From JBBATK01 sp044228285 (GTDB lineage: Bacteria; Bacteroidota; Ignavibacteria; Kapaibacteriales; NICIL-2): 64,000 bases of DNA. Shown here piece by piece: positions 36,621 through 46,414 of the stretch. The notes beneath the pieces are model-generated. The model saw only the letters and a list, made by a program, of their open reading frames with translations. It was not told the origin of the DNA and did not search any database. The stretch's first letter is position 1; every line of letters starts with the position of its first letter. Both the position numbers and the translations under genes were made by a program. The stretch lies in assembly GCA_044228285.1 (NCBI GenBank), contig JBGAVD010000002.1, forward strand, positions 434,001 through 498,000, in the 5' to 3' direction.

Positions 36621-37385
36621 CATAGGCTAGGGAGAAGCGCAGCGGAGCCCTGGGTAAGCAAAGCAACTGTCAAAGACAGGTTTGACACATCTCAAACCCC
36701 ACTCGCACGTCGAGGCCCGGAGGGCCGATTCCTCTCAGCCCAGGGCGCAGCGCAGCGGAGCCCTGGGTAAGCAAAGCAATTGTCAAGGCCAGGTTTGACA
36801 CATCTCAAACCCCACTCGCACGTCGAGGCCCGGAGGGCCGATTCCTCACAGCCCAAGGCGCAGCGCAGCGGAGCCCTGGGTAACCAAAGCACCAATGTCG
36901 AGCCCTGGAAGGGCGATTGCCCCAGGCCTCGAAAAATCTGTAGTACGGGTCTCGATGTTGTGACGGCTTCAATTCAAACATGTTCCGTCATCAATGTACC
37001 CAGGGCTCCGCTTCGCTTCTCCCTGGGCTGTGAGGAATCGCCCCTTCGGGGCTCGACGTTGAGGAATATCACGCGTACCCAGGGCTCCGCTTCGCTTCTC
37101 CCTGGGCTGTGAGAAATCGCCCCTTCGGGGCTCTACGTTGAAGCTGATTTAAAAACGAATATCATTTTGCTCCTCTTACCCAGGGCTCCGCTTCGCTTCT
37201 CCCTGGGCTGTGGGGAATCGCCCCTTCGGGGCTCGATGTTGATGATGATGTACAACGAATATCATGGCGCTTCGCCAACCCAAGGCTCCGCTTCGCTTCT
37301 CCCTGGGCTGTGGGGAATCGACCCTTCGGGGCTCGACGTTGAAGAATATCACGCGTACCCAGGGGGCCGCTTCGCTTCTCCCTGC
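36621..37385. repeat. composite repeat locus 3: 65-bp variant elements in two orientations
   Basis: Left-facing copies lie at about 36621-36655, 36712-36772 and 36824-36882, within a 113-base tandem unit. A degenerate element is at 36898-36931. Right-facing copies start at 36998, 37077, 37178, 37278 and 37357 (last truncated), spaced 79, 101, 100 and 79 bases. Each has a long hairpin (CCCAGGG...CCCTGGG) around CTCCGCTTCGCTTCT, a link TGTGAGGAATCG, the inner hairpin CCCC-TTC-GGGG and then CTCGACGTTG. The link, inner hairpin and ACGTTG end match the 58-bp element in plan. It fills the convergent gap between the regulator and the giant secreted protein. Confidence 0.85.
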
Positions 37386-37494
37386 GTTAGATGGAATCGC
37401 AGCTTGTAGGCACGACTGTAGTTTGACCTTAGTATGTCAAATCTTCACATGAGTTTGCATTCGAGAAGATGGATAACTGAGACGAGCTGAGTTT

Positions 37495-40400
37495 CTAGCG
37501 AATGACGTCAATCATCAGTGTTCGGACCGAAATGCCGCTGCGCATGGTAATAAAGTATCTGCCTTGTGGAAGTGCAAGTGTATTGAGTTGCAATTCGTGC
37601 AGACCAGCTTGTGTTGTTGCATCTACTAAGACCGCAGTCCGCTCTCCGATGATGTTGTAGAGTTCAATGCTGGTTTGTTGGACACCAACTGTCTCGTAGC
37701 CTAGAGTCAGCGTTCCGGATTTCTGATTCTCACTCACCACCATTAACGCTACTGTTCCTGAAACTTTAACAAGACGATTGCCGATTTGACAGGTGCCCTG
37801 CACTTGAAGTGCACCGTTGTCAGGAGCTGAGGCTATGAGCTCTGTGCTCGTCACCGCTACTGAACTGGTATCGATGAAGAGTGGTGTGAGTAGTGCGTCG
37901 CCCAGTAAAACGGTGGCTTCTACATTGAAGGCTACACCTTCACCGCTGAGTGTTGTTCCATTGGTGGCTTGGATACGTACACCGTTTTGAACGGGACTAA
38001 AACTGCTAACGAAACCAGCTAGTGCCGGACCCGTGCTGACGCTGTTAACGCGTAACATGGTTGTGTTGTAATCGAAGTCTGTACGGAGCTCAGTGACTGC
38101 TCGGTTGTTCAGGGAGGAACCAATGATCTCAATAGGAATCGTTACTACGTCGCCAACTTGTGCAGTATGAGTTCCAATGCGGAAGCGGAAGGGAACAGGG
38201 TTCTGTCCTTGTGTGCGGCCAATGCCGAACAGCTGACACAGTAGACTGTCGGTGCAGGGCGCAACAACAGGAATGTGAAACACGTTGCTCGCAGAACCTA
38301 TTTGGGTTGGAGTGAAGATGACGTCCACTTGTAGCTCTTGACCAGCCGCTAAAACAGCGCCGGAAGCTGGATTGCTCGTGATAGTATAGGGACCAACTTG
38401 AGTTGGTATGGTACCCAGCGTCACAGCAAAGCTCGAATTGTTACGAATGCGATAGCTTCTCGATACGGGAGTTGTGAGATCGGTAGTACCGAAGTCCAAG
38501 AGCGTATCTTTTGAGACTGAACCCGCTAGCGAAATGCTCTGTCCAACGAAGCGTCCACTTAGAGTTATCTGTTGCTGCACATCACATGGTTGCATTGTGA
38601 TGAACATGGTTTCGCTGAAGCTGCCGAGAGCTGGAGCAGCATTGGGGTTGATGCTGACGCTGATTGAGTTAGCGCCGTCCGCAAGACTTTGTCCGACAAC
38701 TGCCGTCGAAGAAAACAAGGGATTACTGAATCGTATATCGCTGATTGTTGGGCTTGCACCATTGATGTTAAACACCAGAAGGTCAAACTTCTGCGCCGTT
38801 GATTGTACTCCATTGCATACTTGCACATCTCCAAAGGCAAGATCAGTGCTAGTGCTGCTAACTGTTATACCAGCTCGTTTTCCGCTAAAGCGAAAACCAG
38901 ATAAATCAAGACATGGCTTGGCACTAAAGCTGAGCTGCTTGTTCACGACTGCTGAGTAGCTGTTGGGTGAGAAGCGCAAGGTGATCGGAACGGTTGCTCC
39001 TGCAGGAATGGTAAGAGTTCCATTGCCATTGATATCTGTTATCGTCAGTGAGGGATCACTCAGCTGATCCAGGGCAATATCCATGGAACTCGTGTTCGTT
39101 ACTTGAATAATGGTATCTCGTGAAATACGAGAGCAGGAATCAAGAGTCCCAAAATCAATGCTTGCCAGGTCTACCAAGAGTTGCGGAAGAGTATAACTTC
39201 CGCGGAGGTTGACTTTGATGGAATCGGTGCACACACCAGCACTAAAGTGCACCACAAGATCCTTCTTTCCAACTTGTACTGGATTGCCGAGCGAATTGAA
39301 ATTGATCTTAATAGTTCTACTAGAGCCAGCCGACATAGTGAATCCACTTCGATCAGCTGCACTGATGCTGAATGGTGGATCAACTTGAATAGAGCTAACG
39401 GTTGTCGCTTGACTAACAGAGAGGATGACAGAGTCTTCCACTGTTGTTTTCTGACACCATGCTATCGTACCGAAATCTTTGCTACTCACATTAGAACTGA
39501 GACCAACTCCCAGTCCTGGTTTGCGACCTGATAACGTAACACTCTTTGTCAGACCGCAGGGCATACTTACAAACTGCATGCTTTGTGTTGCAGTTGCTGA
39601 GCTAGTTGGCGTGAACCTGACCACAACTTTAGTGCTCTGGCCAGGTGCTAGAACAAGTGGAAAACTTGGTGAGACAACGCTGAACGGAGCTGTCTCGATG
39701 ACTCGCAGTGTAAGAGTGTCGCTTGTTGAACTGTTACTCAAAACCAAACTCGCATCGTCGGCAAAGGAAACACAGTCAGCCAAATCGGGAAAGTTTATAC
39801 TCGAGGATGAGAGTGTGTAGCTAGGGTTAAGAGCCTTTATGACGGTTATGGAGCTCGTGCCCTTGCAACCTGTTAGTTGATTGGTGACTCGCACGCTGTA
39901 GTCGCCAGATTGCTGTGCATTGAAGACGGCAGATGTTGCACCGCTGATAATGTTTCCATTCAGTAGCCACTCATAACGGAAGTCAGGATCTGGTGTTGCT
40001 TGCAGCTGAACGGTTGAGTCTTTGCAAAGCGAGAGAGTTTTCGGTTGAAGTTCTACAACTGGTAGTGGGTGAACCGTTACGTCGACTGAATCACTAAGAA
40101 CCAAACAGCCTTGAGCGTTTCGAAGCTTTAGTCTATACTGTCCGCTGCTTCGGGCAACCAAACTCAAAGAGGTTTCCCCAGCGATGTCTGTTCCATTGAG
40201 CATCCATTGAGAGGTGAATCCTGGTTGAGACGGAACAGAGATGTTAAGTGAAGAACCTTCGCAAAAACTTGTTTGTCCTGCCGTGTACTGCAGCTTTGGA
40301 CCTGTGCCCACTGGCTTAAGAGCCTCATGAAAAGCATAGGCGTCTCGGTTATACTGTCGACCTCGAGTTGTGCTCGCAGCAGTATTCACGCCATACTCAT

Positions 40401-41436
40401 CATCCATTCCATAACGGTAAGCAAACACGCGATAGGTATAGATAACGCCGCAGGGAAGATCGATGTTATCGGTATAGCTTGTTACGGTTGAGCCAACATT
40501 TGCAAGCACAACAGCGCTTCCTATTCTCTGGTTGGCAGTGTAGAGACGTCCATCAACAGGAACAAAGGGACTCGTGCCACTGTCTCTTACAATGAGGTAG
40601 CCCTGTATTGCATCACTAGGATTTGGGTCGACCATAGCATTCCACGAAAGCAATACTTGGTTTGAACTCGGTGTAGCGATGAGGCTTGGACTCGCCCAGC
40701 TTGGTTGTCGTAGACTGTGCCAAAACGCTGCATTGGAAGCTCCGCTGATACAGTCTTTGTTCGGCAAGGTCCGCGTCACATATACTCCGCAGGTTTGTGT
40801 TCGAACTTCTTGGTTTGGACCATTGTATTCGGCAAGACTTGAGCCTGGGTACACCCGATTACTTGATCGGTCTTCGCACAATGCCAACACATTTGTTTTC
40901 GGAGCAGGCATACTAAACCAGTAGCTTCCAGGACTCTGATCTTCTTTGTGTCCGATAGCATGGATGTGTACGGTGTCTTTGTTGAATACTTCTATGAAGT
41001 CGCCAGTGCGCGACAAATTGAAGCAGTTAAAGCTCCACGTATTGCCACTCACAAACTCGACCTGATCGAAGTAGTTGACATCTGCAGCAGCAAGCATTAC
41101 ACGTCCATCTTGCAGTACGGCATCAGAGTCTGCCGGAGTGTTCGTTGGGTAGTTCCTGTGCCAGATCCCAATAATGGTTCCGGCGCGAACATTCTTCCAG
41201 AAGTCAATGTTCTTGAAACGCACCCCACCTTGACGCGCATTCTGATTCGTGTTGTTATCGCTCACGATCATGCCTCTCATGTCGAGGTTGTCTTGCACAA
41301 CGATCAACTCATTCCACTCACCATTGGCTGGATCTGACATGTTATAGTATTCGCTTACCAAGACGCTTTGAGCATGCGTGTTATAACTATAAAGTGAGAG
41401 GATGCAGAGACAGACGATGATGTGCAGACGTTTCAT
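37495..41436 (-). CDS. giant secreted protein with ASH-like repeats and T9SS sorting domain
   Basis: A 1313-residue exported protein. Signal peptide (MKRLHIIVCLCILSLYSYNTHAQ), an N-terminal lamin-tail-like region (VLVSEYYNMSDPANGEWNEL), an FN3-like module (NQVLLSWNAMVDPNP), two Ig-like modules, then about five repeats of roughly 110 residues of ASH/choice-of-anchor D type (motif LAPGQSTKVVVRFTPTS) follow. Next comes a cohesin-like module and a type A T9SS C-terminal sorting domain of about 80 residues (GLHELQLNTLALPQGRYFI). It should be carried through the outer membrane and anchored or released. Start at 41436 is set by the signal peptide. Confidence 0.9.
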   Translation of the reverse strand: MKRLHIIVCLCILSLYSYNTHAQSVLVSEYYNMSDPANGEWNELIVVQDNLDMRGMIVSDNNTNQNARQGGVRFKNIDFWKNVRAGTIIGIWHRNYPTNTPADSDAVLQDGRVMLAAADVNYFDQVEFVSGNTWSFNCFNLSRTGDFIEVFNKDTVHIHAIGHKEDQSPGSYWFSMPAPKTNVLALCEDRSSNRVYPGSSLAEYNGPNQEVRTQTCGVYVTRTLPNKDCISGASNAAFWHSLRQPSWASPSLIATPSSNQVLLSWNAMVDPNPSDAIQGYLIVRDSGTSPFVPVDGRLYTANQRIGSAVVLANVGSTVTSYTDNIDLPCGVIYTYRVFAYRYGMDDEYGVNTAASTTRGRQYNRDAYAFHEALKPVGTGPKLQYTAGQTSFCEGSSLNISVPSQPGFTSQWMLNGTDIAGETSLSLVARSSGQYRLKLRNAQGCLVLSDSVDVTVHPLPVVELQPKTLSLCKDSTVQLQATPDPDFRYEWLLNGNIISGATSAVFNAQQSGDYSVRVTNQLTGCKGTSSITVIKALNPSYTLSSSSINFPDLADCVSFADDASLVLSNSSTSDTLTLRVIETAPFSVVSPSFPLVLAPGQSTKVVVRFTPTSSATATQSMQFVSMPCGLTKSVTLSGRKPGLGVGLSSNVSSKDFGTIAWCQKTTVEDSVILSVSQATTVSSIQVDPPFSISAADRSGFTMSAGSSRTIKINFNSLGNPVQVGKKDLVVHFSAGVCTDSIKVNLRGSYTLPQLLVDLASIDFGTLDSCSRISRDTIIQVTNTSSMDIALDQLSDPSLTITDINGNGTLTIPAGATVPITLRFSPNSYSAVVNKQLSFSAKPCLDLSGFRFSGKRAGITVSSTSTDLAFGDVQVCNGVQSTAQKFDLLVFNINGASPTISDIRFSNPLFSSTAVVGQSLADGANSISVSINPNAAPALGSFSETMFITMQPCDVQQQITLSGRFVGQSISLAGSVSKDTLLDFGTTDLTTPVSRSYRIRNNSSFAVTLGTIPTQVGPYTITSNPASGAVLAAGQELQVDVIFTPTQIGSASNVFHIPVVAPCTDSLLCQLFGIGRTQGQNPVPFRFRIGTHTAQVGDVVTIPIEIIGSSLNNRAVTELRTDFDYNTTMLRVNSVSTGPALAGFVSSFSPVQNGVRIQATNGTTLSGEGVAFNVEATVLLGDALLTPLFIDTSSVAVTSTELIASAPDNGALQVQGTCQIGNRLVKVSGTVALMVVSENQKSGTLTLGYETVGVQQTSIELYNIIGERTAVLVDATTQAGLHELQLNTLALPQGRYFITMRSGISVRTLMIDVIR

Positions 41437-41597
41437 ATGCGTTCTAAATGAGGTCGAGAAAATGACAATACAATCTTGAACTTTCAGAGTCAACGTCAAT
41501 TCAGATTGATTGTCAATCGTTTATTGAGCCATACAAACAAAACAGGGCAGGACGGTGATGAACACAGTGCCTGCCCTGAACTGTCCGTTTGCTCATT

Positions 41598-41630
41598 GTG
41601 TTTGTTTGGCGCAAAGCGCCAAACAAACAC
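41598..41630. terminator. 15-bp hairpin between the two giant genes
   Basis: GTGTTTGTTTGGCGC-AAA-GCGCCAAACAAACAC is a perfect 15-bp stem, 34 bases after the stop of the upstream (minus-strand) giant gene. A second stem (AGGGCAGG/CCTGCCCT, 41545-41577) lies next to it. Probable transcript end, although no clean U-run follows. Confidence 0.7.
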
Positions 41631-41664
41631 CTGAGTAAGAAGAATCTCTAGAAGATTCAGGACA

Positions 41665-44600
41665 TTAGTGAATCACAGCCATGCGTTTGCTGAGTACGAC
41701 GTTGTTGCTCCGCATGTGGATGAAGTAGGTGCCTGTTGGGAGTTCAGAACAATTGAACTGTGCCGTATGGCGTCCTGCCTCTACAAGTCCATTAAACAAC
41801 TGAGCAACAGGACGACCAAGGAAGTCACTCACGAAAATTTCAACTTCACGTGATGCGTCTGATTGATACTGTACACTTGCCACGTTGCTTGCTGGGTTAG
41901 GAGTGCTTTGGTCAAGGCTAAAACCGAATTCAGCCATTTCCAGTACGTCAGTATCTGGAGTGATAACAACCACTGCTGTATCAGAAACCACTGTTCCACA
42001 GTCGCCGATGACGGTACAGGTATAGCGGCCTGCATTCTCGGTAGTTGCTTTCAGCACACTTAGAGAATTTGTTGTGTCGCCGCTAAGTGCCCGACCATTG
42101 AAGAACCACTGATACTTGAGATTTGTACCTTCCGCAACGATGGAAAGCAAAAGCGTGGAACCTTCAGGTCTCGTTGTCGTTGGGCGAGGCTGCGTGGTGA
42201 TCGCTGTGCTTGGAATGATTTGAATTGCACATTCGCGAGCGCTATCCAGACCACAATCATTGCTGAGAATACAGATATAGTTCCCCGCACTAGCTGTTGC
42301 GACGACGACCTTATAGCTAGAAGAGCTTGCACCAGCCAGCGCTGAACCATTGTACCACCACTGATATGTTGTGTTGAGCGTATCGACAGCAAGCACACTC
42401 AGCGTTGCCGTGTCGCCAATACATTTCTTTGATACACCTGATTGCTGAAGCACATTTGGAGCTGTACCAATGGTTAACAGGGCAGTGGAGCTGAATCCAG
42501 TCGCGCCGTTCGCTGCTTTTACCGTGCATTGATATCTGCCCGTGTCTGCAACACTTACATTGCGCACAATCAACGTGTTCGTTTTCGTTCCTGTATACTT
42601 CGTGCCTTCACTAAGATCTTTGCCAGCTAATGTCCATTGGTAGGTCAAGGCTGCATTGGTAGCTGAGCTCGCACTGAGAGTGAAGGTGGCGTCGGTACCA
42701 CTGCAGGCACGGACTGCGCTTGGTTGTTGACTAAAGCTGATATTCGCCGACGCAATGCTTCCCATTGCACTTCTGATTGCACCGCAGGTGGTTACTATGC
42801 GACAGTTGTAATCATTGCCATAGTCTGCTGCACCAATCAAGCGAATGCTGATGGTTGAGGAGCGGCTACCACTGATGCGAGAGTTATCGCTGAGAGGTGT
42901 TGTTCCGCGATACCACTGATAGGTAGCGCCATTCTGTAAGCTTACTTCAACACTGAGTAGAGCGGTCGCTCCATTTGGAACAGCGACGCTCTGTGGTTGA
43001 CTAACCATGGTTAACTCTGGAAGAATCGAGATGAGTGCGTACTTTGAAGCAGTACCAGGACAGCCAGCGCCACCGTTAACGAGACAGCGATACAAGCCAC
43101 TTGAGCCGTTGCTGACGTTGGTGATGGTCATAATCGGACCTGTTTGACCGCTCAGAATCTGACCGTCTTTCTCCCATTGGAAGCGAAGTGCTGTGCCATT
43201 TGCCTGTACACTCAAGGTTGCGCTTCCGCCCAGACATGCGTCAAGACTCTTTGGATCTGTGATGATGGTTGCTGGAGTGTTGACATTTACGAAACCAGAG
43301 ACATCAAATACTGTTGTTGGACGTTCTGTATCGACAATACGAAGGCGCAAGTTGTTGCCACCTGCAACGTTGTCTGGAATATTCCATGTATAAGTTCCAA
43401 GAGCAGCACTAATTCCGCTTGCGAAAGTTGTGTAGTTAACTCCGTCGCTAGAAATCTGCAGGTCAACGGTATTGATGCCTCGAGCAGCCCAGGTAATGAC
43501 TGCTGGTTGTGAGCTACAGAAGCTGGTACCAGCAAGAGTAACTGGGAAGAGCACTTGTGGAGTTGGGAAGATGACTGCGTTATTACCACCACGAGGATTC
43601 ACGGTTGAAACTGGTGTCCACACTCCGTCATCATCAATCCAAATCTTCATCACATTGCCAGTGGTAACAGAACGTTGTTCAACACGACGCACTCCGCTCG
43701 CTAATGTATTTGGAATGAGTGTTGCCCACGCGGTGCGCTTGGAATCGATGTTTGTATAGAAGACTGGAGCTGCAGTGATGGAGGTCGCATCGTCTTGAAC
43801 AAGAGCAGTGCTCAATGGATTTCCAGTTCCAGATACGTTATCATAAAGACAAATAACTGTCTTTGGATCGCAAGTGCTTGCAGTATCCGAGATTCCAGTA
43901 GCATCGCCAGCTGCGGTAGAAATGTTGAGAGTCTTTGTTGTACCTGTGGTTACAAATCTGGTCTCAATTGCACGGGTAGTATCACGGAAGGTGATGTACC
44001 AGTACATGTTGTTGCCAGCTGTAAAGCGTGAGTTCGATGATGGTACAAGGTTCATCCACAGGGTCTTCGATGTTTCGCCAGCACCTGTAGTGAATTCAGA
44101 ATAGCGACCAGGCGTTGAAAAGTCGCTGAAGCTGTTCGCCACATAATTGAAGGTATTCGCTGGAGCGTTATAGTGAACGTTCGTACCAGCTGCAAAACCA
44201 ACTAAGTTGTTGATTTCAGCAGCAGCTGTGTAATACCGATATGCTGTATTTGGTTGCAAGCCATCCAGACGAACAAGGGCCCATGTAGGGAGGACGATGG
44301 AGCGCCCACCCATGTACTGTGGCATGATCAATTCAGCAACAGTGGGCTGAGCAACAACAACAATACTGCCACTTGTAGCACTGCTGACGTTTGAGCCGTC
44401 TGCAGAAATGACATAGGTACCTGGTGCACTGAAGCTTATGTCGTTAAACGTAACGACACCATTCACCGGATTCATGCTCAATGTTCCGCTCAAAGTACCT
44501 GGTCCACTGACCTTCGACAAACTAATAGGACCTGGATAGTTCAAATCGGTTGACAAATCAGCGCGTCGAGCTGTTACTGTGATAGTACTCAATGGAACAC

Positions 44601-45684
44601 CAACAAAGGCATTCGCTTGAATGGTGCTCATGTTCAAACTCTGAGCTCTAGGAAGAACAGTAAATGCGGCACTCGTAGCAGAACTTAATACATCGCCACT
44701 CGTTCTGCTGATCTGCACTTTTACGTTTGATTCTGCAACGGTGTAGGTTAAACCGCTTAGTGTCAGGGTATTCGTTCCTGCATTCATAGTGCCAGTCAAG
44801 GTACCGAGCAATGATCCAGTACCGCTGAACAGACTCAGTTGAACGCCTGTGTTTTGTGTAACGTTTCGAACTTGGTCTGCATTGCTAAGGGTCTGTACGG
44901 TGACGCTAAACGGTGTGAGCACAGAAGGAATGGCAGGGCTAATGTTCAGAACATTGAACTTCACTGGGACACCTGCGGATGCATCGCTCTGTACACTGAT
45001 TTCGTCGAGACGCAATTGTGGTCGACTACCTGAACCGGTGGACCACTGATAGTAGCGCCAGCGAAGTTGTACGTTTGGTTGATTCTCACAAACGGAAGGC
45101 AAGGTAAAGGTTGGCATTGCCTGAGAATGCCCCGCGGTGGAGTTAGACTTGTATTGAACGGTGTCTGTTGCGTTCTGAATTGCAGTCGTCCAAGCATCTG
45201 TTGTTCCTACTCTGTATTGCAGAACGATCGCATAAAAGCGTGTTTGTGGTACGACGGTTCCACCAGTCCAGCTCACGCGAATGTTAACGCGGTTTGTGGT
45301 ATTCAAACCAACAACAGCTGCACCAGCAAATCGAGTTGGAGAATAGAATGAACTCGAAGTGTTTAGATAAGACAATCCATCTACTCCCGATCCGATAAAC
45401 CTTGCGCCAGAGGCAATGTTATACGCTGCATCCCAATCTGAATTCATTTCATAGTTCAACACCAAGGGCTCAACAACGGTGAGGGTTGAAGTTGTTGAGT
45501 ACATATGCAAGCGCATGCTTGGCGGAAAAGTTCCCGCAGCATTGGTTGCATCCCATTGGCTGAAGCTGTAGTTGCCTGAACTCAAGTCGAAGGGACTTGG
45601 ATTGGTTTGAGCAAAAAGTACTGAGCTAAGAAACGCACTCAGTAAAGTGCATACTGCAAATCGGTAGAGAAAAGACAATCTCAT
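41665..45684 (-). CDS. giant secreted Ig-repeat protein with T9SS sorting domain
   Basis: A 1339-residue exported protein. Signal peptide (MRLSFLYRFAVCTLLSAFLSSVLFAQ), a jelly-roll-like N-terminal part (DLSSGNYSFSQWDATNAAG...), filamin-like modules (about 240-440) and a run of at least five Ig-like domains (about 780-1250), each with a paired Cys and the YQW/YRC pattern (FQWEKDGQ, YRCLVNGG, YQWTLAGKD, YQCTVKAAN, YQWWYNGS, YTCTVIGDC). It ends in a type A sorting domain (VEIFVSDFLGRPVAQL, LPTGTYFIHMRS). It is probably an adhesin or surface scaffold. It has its own promoter (45750-45780) and lies 228 bases upstream of the other giant. Confidence 0.9.
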   Translation of the reverse strand: MRLSFLYRFAVCTLLSAFLSSVLFAQTNPSPFDLSSGNYSFSQWDATNAAGTFPPSMRLHMYSTTSTLTVVEPLVLNYEMNSDWDAAYNIASGARFIGSGVDGLSYLNTSSSFYSPTRFAGAAVVGLNTTNRVNIRVSWTGGTVVPQTRFYAIVLQYRVGTTDAWTTAIQNATDTVQYKSNSTAGHSQAMPTFTLPSVCENQPNVQLRWRYYQWSTGSGSRPQLRLDEISVQSDASAGVPVKFNVLNISPAIPSVLTPFSVTVQTLSNADQVRNVTQNTGVQLSLFSGTGSLLGTLTGTMNAGTNTLTLSGLTYTVAESNVKVQISRTSGDVLSSATSAAFTVLPRAQSLNMSTIQANAFVGVPLSTITVTARRADLSTDLNYPGPISLSKVSGPGTLSGTLSMNPVNGVVTFNDISFSAPGTYVISADGSNVSSATSGSIVVVAQPTVAELIMPQYMGGRSIVLPTWALVRLDGLQPNTAYRYYTAAAEINNLVGFAAGTNVHYNAPANTFNYVANSFSDFSTPGRYSEFTTGAGETSKTLWMNLVPSSNSRFTAGNNMYWYITFRDTTRAIETRFVTTGTTKTLNISTAAGDATGISDTASTCDPKTVICLYDNVSGTGNPLSTALVQDDATSITAAPVFYTNIDSKRTAWATLIPNTLASGVRRVEQRSVTTGNVMKIWIDDDGVWTPVSTVNPRGGNNAVIFPTPQVLFPVTLAGTSFCSSQPAVITWAARGINTVDLQISSDGVNYTTFASGISAALGTYTWNIPDNVAGGNNLRLRIVDTERPTTVFDVSGFVNVNTPATIITDPKSLDACLGGSATLSVQANGTALRFQWEKDGQILSGQTGPIMTITNVSNGSSGLYRCLVNGGAGCPGTASKYALISILPELTMVSQPQSVAVPNGATALLSVEVSLQNGATYQWYRGTTPLSDNSRISGSRSSTISIRLIGAADYGNDYNCRIVTTCGAIRSAMGSIASANISFSQQPSAVRACSGTDATFTLSASSATNAALTYQWTLAGKDLSEGTKYTGTKTNTLIVRNVSVADTGRYQCTVKAANGATGFSSTALLTIGTAPNVLQQSGVSKKCIGDTATLSVLAVDTLNTTYQWWYNGSALAGASSSSYKVVVATASAGNYICILSNDCGLDSARECAIQIIPSTAITTQPRPTTTRPEGSTLLLSIVAEGTNLKYQWFFNGRALSGDTTNSLSVLKATTENAGRYTCTVIGDCGTVVSDTAVVVITPDTDVLEMAEFGFSLDQSTPNPASNVASVQYQSDASREVEIFVSDFLGRPVAQLFNGLVEAGRHTAQFNCSELPTGTYFIHMRSNNVVLSKRMAVIH

Positions 45685-45749
45685 ACGTTTATCCTAAGAG
45701 TGATACAATGATTTCGTGTCCCGCGCTAAAAGAGGATTCAATAGATCTG

Positions 45750-45780
45750 CAAAATTACGCAGGGAATCTACCCGAGCAAT
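45750..45780 (-). promoter_or_regulatory. Bacteroidota-type promoter for the Ig-repeat giant
   Basis: ATTG (45780-45777), 19 bases, TAATTTTG (45757-45750), ending 65 bases before the start codon. The -7 box matches exactly; the -33 box has TTG. Confidence 0.5.
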
Positions 45781-46414
45781 GCAGGACATTCATGTTATCA
45801 AGGCGTAAAGGGCTCTCAGTTCCTCTTGCAGCCAGTTAACGCTTCGTCGATGTGGAAAACTTTGACAATTCAGGTGCTTAGGCCGGCTACGACCGCCCAA
45901 CTTCCATGGATGATTTGTAACCAGAGTACAGATCTAAGAGTCGAACACGGCGTTGAATAGGACTACCAAGGCTAGACTGACTTTGAAAACAAAACCACGT
46001 CGTGGAATTGACGGCTGTAAGCTTAGGTCGATGTAGCGAGGCGCTACCATGAATCGAGAACCAATAGGCTTAAACTGGTTTGTAGCTTCAGTAGGTGGGC
46101 TAAGGGAAAGGTGAAAATAGGATGGACTGGCAATGCCGGAGTTTAAAGAAGGGGGGAGAGGAGTATTTGCCAAGTGAAGGGAGTCAGTATCTTTCTTTCT
46201 ATGAGCGAATGTGATCTTGATTGAGAAGGAGTTGTGCGTACAAATGTTGGTTATAACTTCATGGCGCAACGAGGCAGCCTGATAGGGATACACTGGTGTC
46301 AGAGCATCGTCGAGTTACATGCTGTAAGTTGTGCAGCATACGAGCATGTACTTAGTAGTCTTGGTTGAGTTCAGTGAGACATTCCATTGCCTTCAAAGCA
46401 AAACACTTGTATAT
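45781..46414. other. gene-poor gap with a possible remnant
   Basis: About 630 bases with no firm gene. It contains an open frame of barrel-like composition at 45934-46293 (separate entry); the rest shows nothing recognisable. Confidence 0.45.
45934..46293 (-). pseudogene. possible C-terminal remnant of a barrel protein
   Basis: A 119-codon frame whose second half has alternating strands (FSIKITFAHRKK, RYIDLSLQPSIPRRGFVFKVS) and which ends in FNAVFDS. The gene just upstream on the same strand (46415) also ends in FDS. There is no signal peptide or ribosome binding site. It could be the tail of a decayed paralogue, or chance. Low confidence. Confidence 0.2.
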
